Shown here: positions 52,344-63,300 of the stretch, piece after piece
Layout of the letters: every line of letters begins with the position of its first letter
How positions within the stretch are numbered: the first letter of the stretch is position 1
DNA from: Anaerolineae bacterium
GTDB lineage: Bacteria; Chloroflexota; Anaerolineae; Aggregatilineales; UBA2796
NCBI GenBank assembly: GCA_019637555.1
Contig: JAHBVK010000008.1
Coordinates: forward strand, 1 to 64,000
DNA: 64,000 bases
Reading direction: 5' to 3'
Translations under genes and position numbers: made by a program
The notes under the pieces: model-generated
The model's database searches: none
What the model was told of the DNA's origin: nothing
Seen by the model: only the letters and a program-made list of their open reading frames with translations

Positions 52344-53234
52344 ATGATCAACTCGCCCGGTACAGACCGTGAACTACTGACCAAGAAGGCTTATGCAACT
52401 GATGAGGCGCTTGCCACCCGCCAACACATTCACGACCAATACACCGTCCCGCCTGTTGATTTTCTCAACTGGGTGTTGGATCGTATTGTATGGACGGGTG
52501 ACGAATCGGTGTTGGATGTCGGTTTAGGTTCGGGAACATATTTAGAGCCAGTACGCCGCCGTGTGCCCAATGGTTCAATCTTCGGCGCTGATCTGTCCGC
52601 GGGAATGGCGCAGCGTGCTGCCAGCAAAGGCGTCGCCCACTTGATCGCTAATGGTGATGTACAAGCGCTGCCTTTCCCTTCAAACACATTTGATGTGGTG
52701 CTGGCAAATCACATGCTTTACCATGTGCCGGATGTGGAGAAGGCGCTTTCTGAACTGCGCCGCGTGCTGAAACCCAGCGGCACCTTGATCGCTGCCACCA
52801 ATAGTCAGTTCAACATGCCAGAATTTGACCAACTGATGCGCCGTGTCTTCTCCCAAATCGGGGTGACAGGCATCGAAGTAGAAAACTTCATCAGCCCCCC
52901 CGCTCGCAACTTCACGCTGGAGGACGCGCCTACCAAGTTATCGCACCATTTCAGAGCAGTTGCCCGTTTCGATTTGCCGAGTGCGTTGGTGTTCCCCAAC
53001 AAACAGCCCGTGATCGATTATTTCGCCAGTATGAAGGCGCTGCGCGAGCCGTTGCTTCCAAGCCGCGTCATCTGGGATGAATTCATGGAGAAGCTCTCTG
53101 AGCAAGTGAATCGGCTGATCACTCATTTTGGCGAGCTAGTCGTCAATAAACTGATCGGCGTGGTAATCGGGACAGATGCTGGCGGCTTTGCTAAGGAATA
53201 CCTTGAGCAGTTAAACAAAAGTGGTCTACGCTAG
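52344..53234 (+). CDS. Class I SAM-dependent methyltransferase
   Basis: The 296-aa protein has motif I VLDVGLGSGTYLEPV (56-70), acidic motif II GADLS, and FPSNTFDVVLANHMLYHVPD and LKPSGTLIAATNS in the order of UbiE/Methyltransf_11 enzymes. The C-terminal third (about 180-296) differs from UbiE and may bind substrate. The substrate is unknown. No Shine-Dalgarno is seen. Confidence 0.85.
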   Translation: MINSPGTDRELLTKKAYATDEALATRQHIHDQYTVPPVDFLNWVLDRIVWTGDESVLDVGLGSGTYLEPVRRRVPNGSIFGADLSAGMAQRAASKGVAHLIANGDVQALPFPSNTFDVVLANHMLYHVPDVEKALSELRRVLKPSGTLIAATNSQFNMPEFDQLMRRVFSQIGVTGIEVENFISPPARNFTLEDAPTKLSHHFRAVARFDLPSALVFPNKQPVIDYFASMKALREPLLPSRVIWDEFMEKLSEQVNRLITHFGELVVNKLIGVVIGTDAGGFAKEYLEQLNKSGLR

Positions 53235-53239
53235 CCATT

Positions 53240-53635
53240 ATGACGGTCACGGTAGCGTGGGATAATGATGAACATACCATTATCCTTTTCACTTTCATCG
53301 GCAATTGGACATGGCGCGAGTATTGGGATGCTTGCATGCAGTCCAATGCTATGCACGCGACGGTGAAACATCGTGTCTACGTGATTGCGGATTTGACAGC
53401 AAGTACGACCTTTCCAATTGATTCGCCGATGTACCCGATCAAAACGCTGCGCATCGCTCCCGTCAACGCCGGAACTCCGCGTATTGCGGTAAATGGTGGC
53501 AAGATCGTTGAAATTGTGGTGAAAACCTTTAAACGCCTATATCCCGGCTTTGCCAACGAATATGATATTGCTCCTTCTCTGGCAGATGCACGACTGATCC
53601 TTCAAGGTTATATCGAGCGAGATCGCAGTCGCTAA
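53240..53635 (+). CDS. Uncharacterised small protein, STAS/SpoIIAA-like candidate
   Basis: The 131-aa soluble protein starts with a strand-turn (VAWDNDEHTIILFTFIGNWTWREYWDAC), then VYVIADLTAS, RIAVNGG and a final A-P-S-L-A-D-A-R-L-I-L helix. The strand/helix order recalls STAS-like folds, where a conserved Asp-Leu-(Thr/Ser) strand precedes a helix. No certain family. It begins six bases after the methyltransferase, without its own ribosome site, so the two are probably co-translated. Confidence 0.55.
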   Translation: MTVTVAWDNDEHTIILFTFIGNWTWREYWDACMQSNAMHATVKHRVYVIADLTASTTFPIDSPMYPIKTLRIAPVNAGTPRIAVNGGKIVEIVVKTFKRLYPGFANEYDIAPSLADARLILQGYIERDRSR

Positions 53636-53701
53636 TGCAGATCGAAGCGAAGGTGGGGGATTTGACGTTTTCCCCCACCACAGTTTGCTGACTCGTGACC
53701 C

Positions 53702-55498
53702 TTATGATGCTTGCACCTGTCCAAGCCGAGCACGCTCCGACTCGATAATCGCTTGTTCTTCCGCACTATCTTTGCCCAATTTCTTGAACAGTGGAGCAGG
53801 TTCACGCAGTTGCTGCCCAGCCGGAAGTTGACTCGGTGTCCAGCTACTTACTACCTTGCTGCTATCGTAGGTTAGTGCCACATGATCACGCGTAGACTCC
53901 TCATACGTCTGGATCGCCTGATCACCAAACACCTGACCATCGTAGCCGAGGTAGTGATGCAACTGCTGTGCGGTGAACGGCAGGAAAGGCGCAAGCAGGA
54001 TTTTCAGGCTGTCGATCACCCGCAGGGTCACATAGACCGCTGTGCCCGTATCTTCCCGATCTTCCTTAATCCGCTTCCACGGTGCGCGGCGATCCAGATA
54101 AGCGTTAGTCTCGCGAACTAACGCCATGGCTTCACCGAGCGCGGCACGCAGCTTCACTTCCGAAAGTAACGTTCCTACCGTCTCGAAAGCAGCTTCCGAT
54201 TGTGCAAGGATTGCTTTATCTTCGTCGCTGAGGGCGGCAGGCGCAGGCACGCAGCCATCGAAGTTTTTGCGCGCAAAGCCCAGTACTCGGTTGACCAGAT
54301 TGCCCCAAGCCGCGACCAGTTCGTTATTGTTACGCTGTACGAAGTCCAACCAACTCCAGTCAGCGTCCTTCGTCTCCGGGAAGCTGGCGGCGATGCAGTA
54401 ACGGATCGCATCGGCGTCGTAGCGTTCTAGAATATCGGGCATCCATACTGCCCAATTGCGGCTTTTGCTGAACTTTTGTCCCTCGATGTTCATGAACTCG
54501 TTAGCAGGCACGTCATACGGCACATTGATCGCACCTTCTGCGGGTGTGGCATAGATGCCGCTGATCCCGAACAACTCGGCGGGCCAGATAATCGTGTGAA
54601 ACTCGATGTTATCCTTGCCCAAGAAGTTATAGATTTTGGCAGCAGGGTTATACCACCACTGCTTCCACGCATCAGGGGTGCCGTTGTTCTTTGCCCATTC
54701 GATGCTGGCGGTCAGATAGCCCATCACCGCCTCGAACCACACGTACATCTTCTTCTTTTCCCAACCGGGCAGCGGCACATCGATACCCCATTCGATGTCG
54801 CGGGTGATCGGGCGCCCTACCAGATCAGGCACTTTGTTGCGCGAGAGCTGCAACACATTCGGACGCCAGTGTTCCTTACCCGTCGCCAGATATTCTGTGA
54901 GCTGCGGAATGAAATCCGCGAGGTTGAGGAAGTAGTGCTCCGTCTCACGGATGACCGGTGTGCTGCCGTCAGTCTTGCTGCGCGGGTTGATCAGATCGAG
55001 CGCGTCCAACAGGCTGCCGCAGTTATCACATTGGTCACCGCGTGCGTTGGGATAGTGGCAGACCGGGCATTCGCCTTCAACGAAACGATCCGGCAGGAAG
55101 CGATTCTCCGTCTCGCTGTAGAACTGCTGCTGTGTCTGCTTATACAGATAGCCGCGCTCTAGCAGTTTCGTAAAAATATCTTGCGCGATCTGGTGATGAT
55201 TTTCGGTATCGGTATGCGTGAACAGATCGTAGCTGATGCCCATACGCTTCTGGGTATCCAGAAAACGCAGATGGAAATGCTCGAAGAGTTCTTTCGCCTG
55301 AATGCCGCGCTTATCCGCTTCGACGGCAATAGGCGTGCCGTGTGCATCGGAACCACTGACCATCAGCACATGATTCCCTTTTAGCCGATGATAGCGGGCG
55401 AACACGTCCGCAGGTAAAAAATTTCCCGCCATATGCCCGACGTGCAAATCTCCATTAGCGTAGGGCCATGCAACGGAAACATGAATGTATTCAGCCAT
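53702..55498 (-). CDS. metG: Methionyl-tRNA synthetase
   Basis: An ATG at 55507 is possible, but 55498 starts directly at the MAEYIHVSVAWPYANGDLHVGH motif (HIGH site H19-x-x-H22) and has CTGGAGGA nine bases upstream; this gives 598 aa. A four-Cys zinc knuckle (CPVCHYPNARGDQCDNC) lies in the connective domain. The KMSKS loop is KFSKSRN. An anticodon domain and a short tail follow; no C-terminal EMAP-type domain is present. Confidence 0.95.
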   Translation of the reverse strand: MAEYIHVSVAWPYANGDLHVGHMAGNFLPADVFARYHRLKGNHVLMVSGSDAHGTPIAVEADKRGIQAKELFEHFHLRFLDTQKRMGISYDLFTHTDTENHHQIAQDIFTKLLERGYLYKQTQQQFYSETENRFLPDRFVEGECPVCHYPNARGDQCDNCGSLLDALDLINPRSKTDGSTPVIRETEHYFLNLADFIPQLTEYLATGKEHWRPNVLQLSRNKVPDLVGRPITRDIEWGIDVPLPGWEKKKMYVWFEAVMGYLTASIEWAKNNGTPDAWKQWWYNPAAKIYNFLGKDNIEFHTIIWPAELFGISGIYATPAEGAINVPYDVPANEFMNIEGQKFSKSRNWAVWMPDILERYDADAIRYCIAASFPETKDADWSWLDFVQRNNNELVAAWGNLVNRVLGFARKNFDGCVPAPAALSDEDKAILAQSEAAFETVGTLLSEVKLRAALGEAMALVRETNAYLDRRAPWKRIKEDREDTGTAVYVTLRVIDSLKILLAPFLPFTAQQLHHYLGYDGQVFGDQAIQTYEESTRDHVALTYDSSKVVSSWTPSQLPAGQQLREPAPLFKKLGKDSAEEQAIIESERARLGQVQAS

Positions 55499-55525
55499 TG
55501 TGTGCAATCCTCCAGAGGTCTACCG

Positions 55526-55534
55526 ATTCTATCA
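55526..55534 (-). promoter_or_regulatory. Candidate extended -10 for metG
   Basis: On the minus strand TGATAGAAT is a TGn-TAGAAT extended -10 about 30 bases before the metG start. No clear -35 is present. Confidence 0.3.
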
Positions 55535-55794
55535 GCGAACTGAGCGAAACTGGAATCAAAACACGGCAAAACAAAAACCGCCGGATTTGACGTCACCGAC
55601 GGTTCTCGAATTGCCGTGTTACAGGTACGGGACTAACTGCGTTTTCGGTCTATACTCCGGCAACGCTTCGCCCGCCATCGTCAGGATTAGTCCCTGACCA
55701 CGGCGTGCAACGCATCAATGCCAAGCCAAAGCAGTAGTCGTCTATCATGCTGCACATGCTATCACGACTCCATGCGGAAGTAAATCCTATCTTA

Positions 55795-55823
55795 TTGACA
55801 ACTACCTGCCCTGTGGATACAGT
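55795..55823 (+). promoter_or_regulatory. Promoter of the T-box/trpB transcript
   Basis: A consensus TTGACA (55795-55800) and TACAGT (55818-55823) are spaced by exactly 17 bases. Initiation would fall near 55830, just before the T-box Stem I. Confidence 0.7.
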
Positions 55824-55829
55824 AATCCC

Positions 55830-56110
55830 CTAATAGCTATGAACCGAAGCAAGTAAGCTGCAACGATCATTACAGGGAATCACGTCTTAGACTGAGAACG
55901 TGGTACAGATCGTTGCCGTTGAATGGGATCGGGGAGCTGCGCGAAGGACTTGATCGTCTGTGATCGAAGAATGTCGCGCCGGAATCGCTCACGTTAACAG
56001 GCGAAATGAGTGAAACCATCAACCTTTGAGTGAGATGGTTTAATTAGGGTGGTACCGCGAGTCAACGCTCGTCCCTTATTTAGATTGGGGATGGGCGTTT
56101 TTATTTTGCT
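55830..56110 (+). ncRNA. Tryptophan T-box leader
   Basis: The invariant T-box sequence AGGGTGGTACCGCG is at 56046-56059, followed by a terminator hairpin (about 56064-56099) and TTTTTATTTT. Upstream, Stem I elements include AGTA (55852-55855), CAGGGA (55873-55878) and a specifier region GTTGAATGGGAT, where TGG (55924-55926) is the tryptophan codon. Uncharged tRNA-Trp would block termination and switch on the downstream trpB. The specifier choice agrees with the regulated gene; exact stem boundaries are approximate. Confidence 0.88.
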
Positions 56111-56131
56111 TAACTTTTAGGAGGCTCGAAG

Positions 56132-57499
56132 ATGCCGGATACACGTCATACCAAATATTTACTCAGTGAGGATGAGATGCCCAAGACGTGGTACAACGTT
56201 GTACCCGATCTCCCTCGCCCGCCTGAACCGGTACTACATCCCGGAACCAAACAGCCCGTTGGTCCGGGAGATCTGGCGCCGCTGTTCCCGATGGCTCTGA
56301 TCTTGCAAGAGGTTAGCGGCGACCAGTACATCGAGATCCCCGAAGCTGTGCGGGATATTTACAAGCAGTGGCGTCCGAGTCCGCTGTTCCGCGCACGGCG
56401 GCTGGAAAAAGCTCTAGATACTCCTGCCCGCATTTACTACAAGTATGAGGGTGTCAGTCCGGCTGGCAGTCATAAGCCGAATACCGCTGTGCCGCAGGCG
56501 TACTACAACAAGCAGGAAGGTGTCACCAAGATCATCACGGAGACAGGCGCTGGTCAGTGGGGATCGTCACTAGCGATGGCTGGCGCGATGTTCGGGATCG
56601 AGATCGAAGTGTTCATGGTCAAGGTCAGCTACAACCAGAAACCTTATCGTCGTAGTATGATGCAGGCTTATGGCGCGTCGGTTCATGCCAGCCCTTCTGA
56701 CCTCACGCAGGCGGGACGCGCCATCCTCGCGCAGGACCCTGATAGCACGGGCAGTTTGGGCATCGCCATCAGCGAAGCGGTGGAGATGGTGGCGACCAGC
56801 GGCGGCAAAGCCAAGTATTCGCTCGGCAGCGTTCTCAACCACGTTCTACTGCACCAGACAATCATTGGTCAGGAGGCGCTGCTGCAAATGGCGCAAGCAG
56901 ATGACTATCCTGATGTGGTGGTTGGCTGCACAGGCGGTGGTAGCAATTTCGCGGGGATCAGCTTCCCCTTCATCGGAGAGGCACGCAAGAAAGGGCTGAA
57001 CACCCGCTTCGTGGCTGCCGAGCCGATGTCCTGTCCCAGCTTGACTAAAGGCGTCTATGCTTACGACTTCGGTGATACATTGGGCATGACGCCGTTGGTT
57101 AAGATGCACACACTTGGTCACGACTTCATCCCGCCGGGGATTCACGCTGGTGGTTTGCGCTATCACGGCATGTCACCGCTAATCTCGCTGCTGCATGATG
57201 CAGGCGTGATTGAGGCGAAGGCATATCATCAGACGAGTATCTTTGAGGCAAATTTGCTGTTCGGAAAGACCGAAGGAATTCTGCCTGCACCGGAAGCCGG
57301 GCACGCCGTCAAGGGCGCACTTGATGAGGCACTACAGGCGAAAGAAGAAGGCAAAGAGCGCGTGATCCTGTTCAACCTCTGCGGTCATGGTCACTTTGAT
57401 ATGGCGGCTTACGATGCCTATCTCAGTGGCAAGCTGGAAGATTACGAGTATCCAGCGGAAGCCGTCGCCGCTGCACAGGCAAGGATGCCAGTCGTTTAG
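56132..57499 (+). CDS. trpB: TrpB-like pyridoxal-phosphate tryptophan synthase beta (TrpB2 type)
   Basis: The 455-aa protein is of the longer TrpB2 group: an N-terminal extension with [24 protein letters not shown], the PLP lysine K115 in [29 protein letters not shown] and the late [10 protein letters not shown]. TrpB2 enzymes condense indole with serine and can act without TrpA. No other trp gene is adjacent, and the gene is controlled by a Trp T-box. AGGAGG precedes the ATG. Confidence 0.93.
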   Translation: MPDTRHTKYLLSEDEMPKTWYNVVPDLPRPPEPVLHPGTKQPVGPGDLAPLFPMALILQEVSGDQYIEIPEAVRDIYKQWRPSPLFRARRLEKALDTPARIYYKYEGVSPAGSHKPNTAVPQAYYNKQEGVTKIITETGAGQWGSSLAMAGAMFGIEIEVFMVKVSYNQKPYRRSMMQAYGASVHASPSDLTQAGRAILAQDPDSTGSLGIAISEAVEMVATSGGKAKYSLGSVLNHVLLHQTIIGQEALLQMAQADDYPDVVVGCTGGGSNFAGISFPFIGEARKKGLNTRFVAAEPMSCPSLTKGVYAYDFGDTLGMTPLVKMHTLGHDFIPPGIHAGGLRYHGMSPLISLLHDAGVIEAKAYHQTSIFEANLLFGKTEGILPAPEAGHAVKGALDEALQAKEEGKERVILFNLCGHGHFDMAAYDAYLSGKLEDYEYPAEAVAAAQARMPVV

Positions 57500-57517
57500 T
57501 TTTCTTCTACCATCTGA

Positions 57518-57547
57518 CATTAACGCCGCTGTCGGGCGGCGTTAATG
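57518..57547 (+). terminator. Terminator-like hairpin after trpB
   Basis: CATTAACGCCGC (57518-57529) pairs perfectly with GCGGCGTTAATG (57536-57547). A moderately T-rich CTCTTCTTCT follows. Confidence 0.65.
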
Positions 57548-57574
57548 CTCTTCTTCTGACTCCGCACTCGACCC

Positions 57575-57603
57575 TTGAACCCACTAACTGCTTCTGGTAA
57601 ACT
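57575..57603 (+). promoter_or_regulatory. Candidate rpsB promoter
   Basis: TTGAAC (57575-57580) and TAAACT (57598-57603) are 17 bases apart. The leader of about 135 bases that follows contains a CACACG/CGTGTG hairpin (57646-57651 with 57665-57670), which could serve S2 autoregulation, but no known motif was recognised. Confidence 0.4.
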
Positions 57604-57744
57604 TCCTGATCGGGTTCCCGCCAGCAATGGCGATAACTCAATATACACACGTCCAGACTCCGTCCGTGTGCCAACGCCAGCAGTGCGTCGGTGATGGCGG
57701 GAGGTTGAAGGGCGTGGAAGCATAACACGAATTGAGGAGAAAAA

Positions 57745-58722
57745 ATGGCTATTGTTTCAATGAAGGCTCTGCTGGAGACTGGCGTTCACTTCGGGCATCG
57801 CGCCAAGAAGTGGAATCCCAAGATGAAGCCGTACATCTTCACCGAGCGTAACGGCATCCACATTATCGATCTGCAGCAGACGCTGGCTACCCTCGAAGAA
57901 GCTTACGAAATTGTCCGCGACGTGGTTTCCAATGGCGGCAAGATCCTGTTCGTCGGCACCAAGCGTCAGGCGCAAGAGACGATCCAGCAAGAAGCGGATC
58001 GTGCCTCCATGCCCTACGTCAATCAGCGTTGGCTCGGCGGTACGCTGACCAACTGGAAGACGATCAAGAGCCGTATCGATCAGCTCAAGCAATTCGAAGC
58101 GGATGTCGAAAGCGGCGCTGGCAGCTACCTGACTAAGAAGGAAAAGCTAACGCGCGCTCGTATTATTGAAAAACTGCGCTTACGCCTTGGCGGTTTGCGG
58201 CACATGAACCGTCCGCCCGCGCTCATGTTCGTGGTCGATGTTCGCCGCGAGCACACCGGCGTCAAGGAAGCCAACACACTGAATATCCCGATCATTGCGA
58301 TGGTCGATACCAACTGCGATCCCGATAGCATCGACTATGTAATCCCCGCCAACGATGACGCCATTCGCGCTATCAAGTTGGTTGCCTCCAAGCTGGCAGA
58401 TGCCGCGCTGGAAGGTATGGCGATGCGTAAGGGCGCTGGCGACGTTGAAGATATGGAATCGGCAATGAACCGCCTGCCAGCTAACGTCGATCTATCTAAG
58501 TTTGAAGCTGATCTGGATGAGGAACTCGGTCTCTCCGAAGGTGGCGAGGACGAGGCTTATCTTGGTCAGGCTACGCTGGCAAAACTACGCGCTGGTGAAT
58601 TGGACTTCGGTGAAGATGCTGCCGAGGGTGCTGCTGCTGCCGCGCCAACTTCCGACGCTGCACCGCGCAAAACCGAGAGCAAGCCCAAGAGCGATAAGAA
58701 ACCGCGCAAAACTGCGAAGTAA
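57745..58722 (+). CDS. rpsB: 30S ribosomal protein uS2
   Basis: The 325-aa protein has the S2 core ([60 protein letters not shown]). It is about 80 residues longer than E. coli S2 because of an acidic then Ala/Lys/Ser-rich C-terminal tail (about 245-325). GAGGAG precedes the ATG. It starts the rpsB-tsf-pyrH group. Confidence 0.96.
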   Translation: MAIVSMKALLETGVHFGHRAKKWNPKMKPYIFTERNGIHIIDLQQTLATLEEAYEIVRDVVSNGGKILFVGTKRQAQETIQQEADRASMPYVNQRWLGGTLTNWKTIKSRIDQLKQFEADVESGAGSYLTKKEKLTRARIIEKLRLRLGGLRHMNRPPALMFVVDVRREHTGVKEANTLNIPIIAMVDTNCDPDSIDYVIPANDDAIRAIKLVASKLADAALEGMAMRKGAGDVEDMESAMNRLPANVDLSKFEADLDEELGLSEGGEDEAYLGQATLAKLRAGELDFGEDAAEGAAAAAPTSDAAPRKTESKPKSDKKPRKTAK

Positions 58723-58747
58723 TAAACTCAAGGCAAGGAGTTAGTTC

Positions 58748-59371
58748 GTGACTGTAGAAATTTCTGCACAGCAAGTTAAGCAGCTTCGTGATCTGACGGG
58801 CGCTGGCTTTCAGGACTGCCGCAAGGCGCTAGAAGAGAACGGCGGCGATATCAACAAAGCCGTCGAATTCTTGCGCAAGAAGGGTATTGCTACCGCCACC
58901 AAAAAAGCAGATCGCGTCGCCAATGACGGCATCGTTCAGACGTACATGCATCACAATGGTCGGCTTGGTGTGCTGGTCGAAGTCAACTCTGAGACGGACT
59001 TCGTGGCTCGCAATGAAAAGTTCAAACAGTTCGCTAAGGAACTGGCTCTGCACATTGCCAACCTTGCCCCGACCTACCTGAAGCGCGAAGACGTGCCGCA
59101 GAAAGCTATCGACAAGGAACGTCAGATTCAGCGCGAGAAGACGCTCGGCGAAGGTAAGAAAGAAGCCGTTGTCGATAAGATCGTCGATGGGCGCATGGAT
59201 AAGTGGTTCGAGGATATAGTCCTGCTCGAACAGCCATGGCTGCACGATGACTCCAAGAAGGTGCGCGACGTGCTGACTGAACTGGTTGCTGAAATCAAAG
59301 AAAATATCGTGATCAGTCGGTTCGCCCGATTTGCCGTCGGCGAAAGCAACGCGAACGAAACTTCCGAGTAG
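58748..59371 (+). CDS. tsf: Elongation factor Ts
   Basis: The 207-aa protein begins at a GTG with AAGGAG upstream. It has the UBA-like start VKQLRDLTGAGFQDCRKALEENGGDINKAVEFLRKKG and the EVNSETDFVARNEKFKQF core. It is a short-type EF-Ts with one main core domain, smaller than the 283-aa E. coli protein. It recycles EF-Tu-GDP. Confidence 0.95.
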   Translation: MTVEISAQQVKQLRDLTGAGFQDCRKALEENGGDINKAVEFLRKKGIATATKKADRVANDGIVQTYMHHNGRLGVLVEVNSETDFVARNEKFKQFAKELALHIANLAPTYLKREDVPQKAIDKERQIQREKTLGEGKKEAVVDKIVDGRMDKWFEDIVLLEQPWLHDDSKKVRDVLTELVAEIKENIVISRFARFAVGESNANETSE

Positions 59372-59400
59372 CGGAATGATGACGACGTTGTGATGTTTCA

Positions 59401-59433
59401 AGAGGATCAGGAAATTTCCTGATCCTCTTTTTT
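59401..59433 (+). terminator. Intrinsic terminator after tsf
   Basis: A 28-base perfect palindrome (59401-59428) is followed by a run of T, so pyrH probably depends on readthrough or its own promoter. Confidence 0.85.
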
Positions 59434-59471
59434 GTGCCTGCTGGAAGTATGAACATGGTAAAGGAGAACGA

Positions 59472-60236
59472 ATGGGTAATCACACACTAACTGATCTTCA
59501 ACAAAGTGGCACAACTGCCGGACGTAAACCAAAATTCAAACGGGTGCTGCTTAAGCTAAGCGGCGAAGCGCTCTCCGGCATCGGCGGATCGGGCATTGAC
59601 CTCGATCAGATGGAATATCTGGCACGCCGCATCAAGGCGGTACACGACCTCGGTGTGCAGGTCGCTGTCGTTATCGGTGGCGGCAATATCTGGCGCGGCG
59701 AACCTGCTGCCGAGCGTGGTATGGATCGCTCCACCGCGGATCATATGGGCATGATCGCTACTGTCGTTAATGCGCTGGGTCTGCGTGACGCACTGGAACA
59801 AGTTGGTGTGACTACCCGTGTGCAAACCGCCATCGAGATGAACAAAGTGGCAGAGCCGTACATCCGCTTGCGTGCTATTCGTCATCTGGAAAAGGGGCGT
59901 GTGGTGATCTTGTGCGGTGGCACCGGTAATCCCTACTTTACAACCGATACCGCTGCCGCCTTACGTGCTGCCGAGATCGATGCCGAAGTGATCGTTAAAG
60001 CGACCAAAGTAGACGGCATCTACGACAAAGACCCGCGCAAGTTTAGCGATGCCAAACGCTTCGAGACGCTGACCTTTCAGGAGGCGCTCAACCTACAACT
60101 CGAAGTCATGGATCAGACGGCGTTTACGCTCTGTCGCGAGAATAACCAGCCTATTCTGGTGGTCAATTTCTGGCACGAGGGTGCACTAGAAGCCGCCGTG
60201 ATGGGCGATCCGGTGGGTACACTGGTCACCGCCTAA
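59472..60236 (+). CDS. pyrH: Uridylate kinase
   Basis: The 254-aa amino-acid-kinase-fold enzyme converts UMP to UDP. Signatures are [62 protein letters not shown] and [19 protein letters not shown] lies six bases before the ATG. A terminator follows. Confidence 0.96.
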   Translation: MGNHTLTDLQQSGTTAGRKPKFKRVLLKLSGEALSGIGGSGIDLDQMEYLARRIKAVHDLGVQVAVVIGGGNIWRGEPAAERGMDRSTADHMGMIATVVNALGLRDALEQVGVTTRVQTAIEMNKVAEPYIRLRAIRHLEKGRVVILCGGTGNPYFTTDTAAALRAAEIDAEVIVKATKVDGIYDKDPRKFSDAKRFETLTFQEALNLQLEVMDQTAFTLCRENNQPILVVNFWHEGALEAAVMGDPVGTLVTA

Positions 60237-60269
60237 GTTACGCCTAAAGCTACAAACCAACGACGCAAC

Positions 60270-60299
60270 AAAAAGCGGACTCGATTGAGTCCGCTTTTT
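60270..60299. terminator. Bidirectional terminator between pyrH and the PBP gene
   Basis: AAAAAGCGGACTC (60270-60282) pairs with GAGTCCGCTTTTT (60287-60299) around GATT, giving a U-tract in both directions for the two convergent genes. Confidence 0.85.
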
Positions 60300-60324
60300 C
60301 TTTTCATCGTAGCTGTACGCTATC

Positions 60325-63300
60325 TCACGGAGCCGTCGTCGGCGGGAACACATCGATTGGCGTCGGCGTTGCCACGATAGGATTGCTGCCATCGATCACA
60401 ATTGGGGTTTCGGTCGGATTGATCGGCAGTGGCGTGGCGAAGATGCCCGGATCAGTGGTCGGGAATGCGGTTGGTACTCCCGGTGAAGTTGGGATGATCT
60501 GTCCTGCTGGTGTTTCCGTCGTCGGCACATTGCTGACGCGCACCGGGACGAGCACATCTGCCGAGCGTCCCTGTTGATCGAAGGCAACCAGGCGTAGCGT
60601 GTAGTCACCTGCTGGCACCGTGTTAGTATCCCACACACCAAGCGGACCATTGAGCTGCGGCGAGCTAATAGGACCGGATATTAATTGGAACTGTGTAGGC
60701 TGCGTGCCGACACCAAGCTCGATCTGGAAGTTGCGGAAGTTGGGGACGTTCGCTGCGCCGAGGATTTGCACAATCCCGCTGATTGTCTGCCCGGGCTGCG
60801 GACTGGCTATTTGGATGACGGGCTGCGGTTGATTCGCTTGGCATTCACCAGTTGGCGCTTGCGCAATCGGTATCTGTAAGTTGTAGGCTTCTTTCCAACC
60901 GCTTTGATCCAGCCACTGCCGCCCTTGATCTGTATTGTTGATCCAGTTGATCACGCGCGTATCGCTGATATTGACGAAGGCACGCTCCTCAACAAAGTTG
61001 GAGCAGAAGTTATTGGCGCGTAGTCCGCTGAACTTATCCACCTGTAGGATTTGGATCGCGGTTTCTGCCCCCGGTGGTGGCAGCCCCACGCGGTAGTATT
61101 CGTTGCGAGCGTTGCGGCATTGCGCAAAGTTTAACGTACCGAAGTCCGCGCAGATGGTAGTTTCCTGAATCTCTGGCGGTCGGTTGAAGCCTTGCGGTGC
61201 TTGTCCCGATAGCGCGGCAAGCATCACCTGATTCCAGATCGGCGCTGCGCCCGTCAAGCCGGTGACGCCAGCGTTCATCGGTTCACCGCGTGTGTTACCG
61301 ACCCACACACCGACGACGAACTGCGGGGTGTAGCCAATTGTCCAGTTATCTTTGTAGTCGTTGGTCGTACCTGTCTTAACCGCCGTACCGGGGATATTCA
61401 AAACGCTGTTCGCGCCGAAGCCGGGAGTACGCGCGGCATTATCCGAGAGGATACTAGTGATCATCCATGAGATCGCAGGATCGACAAGTTGTACGCCCGC
61501 TGGGGTGCTGTACTCAAAGACCGTTTCTTCGTTCGCGCCATTCTTGCGCGTGATCTTGCTGATGGCAAAGGTGGGAATCTGCTGACCACCATTGGCAAAG
61601 ATGCTATAGCCACGTACCATATCCAGCAGCGTCACTTCGACGCCGCCAAGCGCAGTGGTCAGTCCTGCATCCGCTGGCGATACCAACGGGAAGCGCAAGC
61701 CAATGCGATCCGCAAAGGCTTGGAAGCGCAGAACAGTGACAAATTCCAACGCTTTCACGGCGGGGATATTTTCCGACATCGCCAGCGCTGAGCGCATCGT
61801 CATCGGTCCGCGATAGCCGCGATTGTAGTTAACAGGCTGGTAGCCATTGAAGTCGGTGGGAATATCCCAGATCACCGTGCCCGGATACCAGTAACTGCCA
61901 TCAGGCGCTTGTTCCATTGACGACGCATAGACGAACGGCTTGATCGATGATCCGGGCTGTCGTGGGTTGATCGCTACGTTCACCTGACCATCGATATTGG
62001 CATTGTTGAAGTCTACGCTGCCGACCATTGCCAGTATCCCGCCAGTACGCGGATCGATAACCACGACTGCCGCGTTGCCGACGTTCTGACCTCTCAGCGC
62101 ATTGACCTGATTACGAGCCGCCAACTCCGCTGCATCCTGAATGCGCGGATCGATGGTGGTGTAGACGCTGAAGCCGCCGTTGTACAGTGCATCCTGACCG
62201 TACTGATCTTCGAGAATTTGCTTGACATAGTTGACAAAGTGCGGATAGGTGACCTGCTGCGCAGTGGGCTTGAATTGCACCATTGACGCCGTTAACGTTG
62301 ACAATTCAACTAAGGTTTGCCCACTATCTACATCAGACTTGGGATCGGCGGTCGGATTACCTTTGGTGACGCAAATTGGCTGCGGCAGATGCTCGGTTTG
62401 CAGACACCCCAAGTTTACCATCAAGCCAAGCACTACTTTAGTGCGCGCTATTGCGGAGACACCACCATCAAGGGCAGGATCGTAACCTGCTGGCGACTGG
62501 ATCAAGCCAGCGAGGAAAGCCGATTCGACCATCGTCAAGTCTTTGGCGGATTTCTTGAAGTAGGTCTGTGCTGCCGCTTCGACACCATAAGCGAGATTGC
62601 CAAAATAAGCAGTATTGTTTAGGTAGAATTCGAGGATCTGGCTCTTGGTGTAGCGACGCGCCACTTCGGAAGCAACCAGAATCTCAGTGATCTTACGTCC
62701 TGCGCTGATGTCATTCGCCGCACCGGGATCGAGCACTTTGGCGCGGGTGAGCTGCTGAGTGAGCGTACTAGCGCCCGATACGCTACCACCTGCCCGCAGA
62801 TTTTGCAGAATAGCGCGGATGATCGCTACCACGTCAAAGCCGGGATCGCTGTAGAAACGCTCATTTTCCGTCGCTACGACTGCATGGATCAAATATGGGC
62901 TGATGTCTGCCAGCGGCACGACAGTACGCGCACCAAGATTCGGATCATTTAACTGGTAAATCATGCGCCCGCTGGAGTCATAGAACTTGACCGACTGCGT
63001 TTCCGCTGCGATGTTCGACGCCAGTGCATCAATTCGCCCACTGTACTGGTTGATTGTGGTGGTATAGAACAGCACCGAACCAATCGTGCCGAGGACAGCC
63101 AGCGCAAGGAACAGAAAAACGCCGGCTACGGCGATCTGGATCAAGCACCCGACGCGCCGCTGTCTATCGTTGATCCAGCTTTGCGGACGCGGACCATAAT
63201 CTGGCTGGATCGATTTTGGTTTCTCCGGAACAACACCCTGCGTTAGTCCGCTAGCGCTGCCCGGTGCGGGCACGCTCACTGCCGAAGGGCTGATGGCGGC

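Noticed and set aside
54476..55162. 228-aa plus-strand ORF opposite metG
   Set aside because: Antisense to catalytic and zinc-binding parts of metG; no recognisable domain or ribosome site.
57560..57600. GGGTTCAAGGG on the minus strand, resembling a tRNA T-arm
   Set aside because: No acceptor stem or anticodon arm can be formed around it.
57507..57728. 73-aa minus-strand ORF in the rpsB leader
   Set aside because: No ribosome site or family. It covers the trpB terminator and the likely rpsB promoter, so coding is unlikely.
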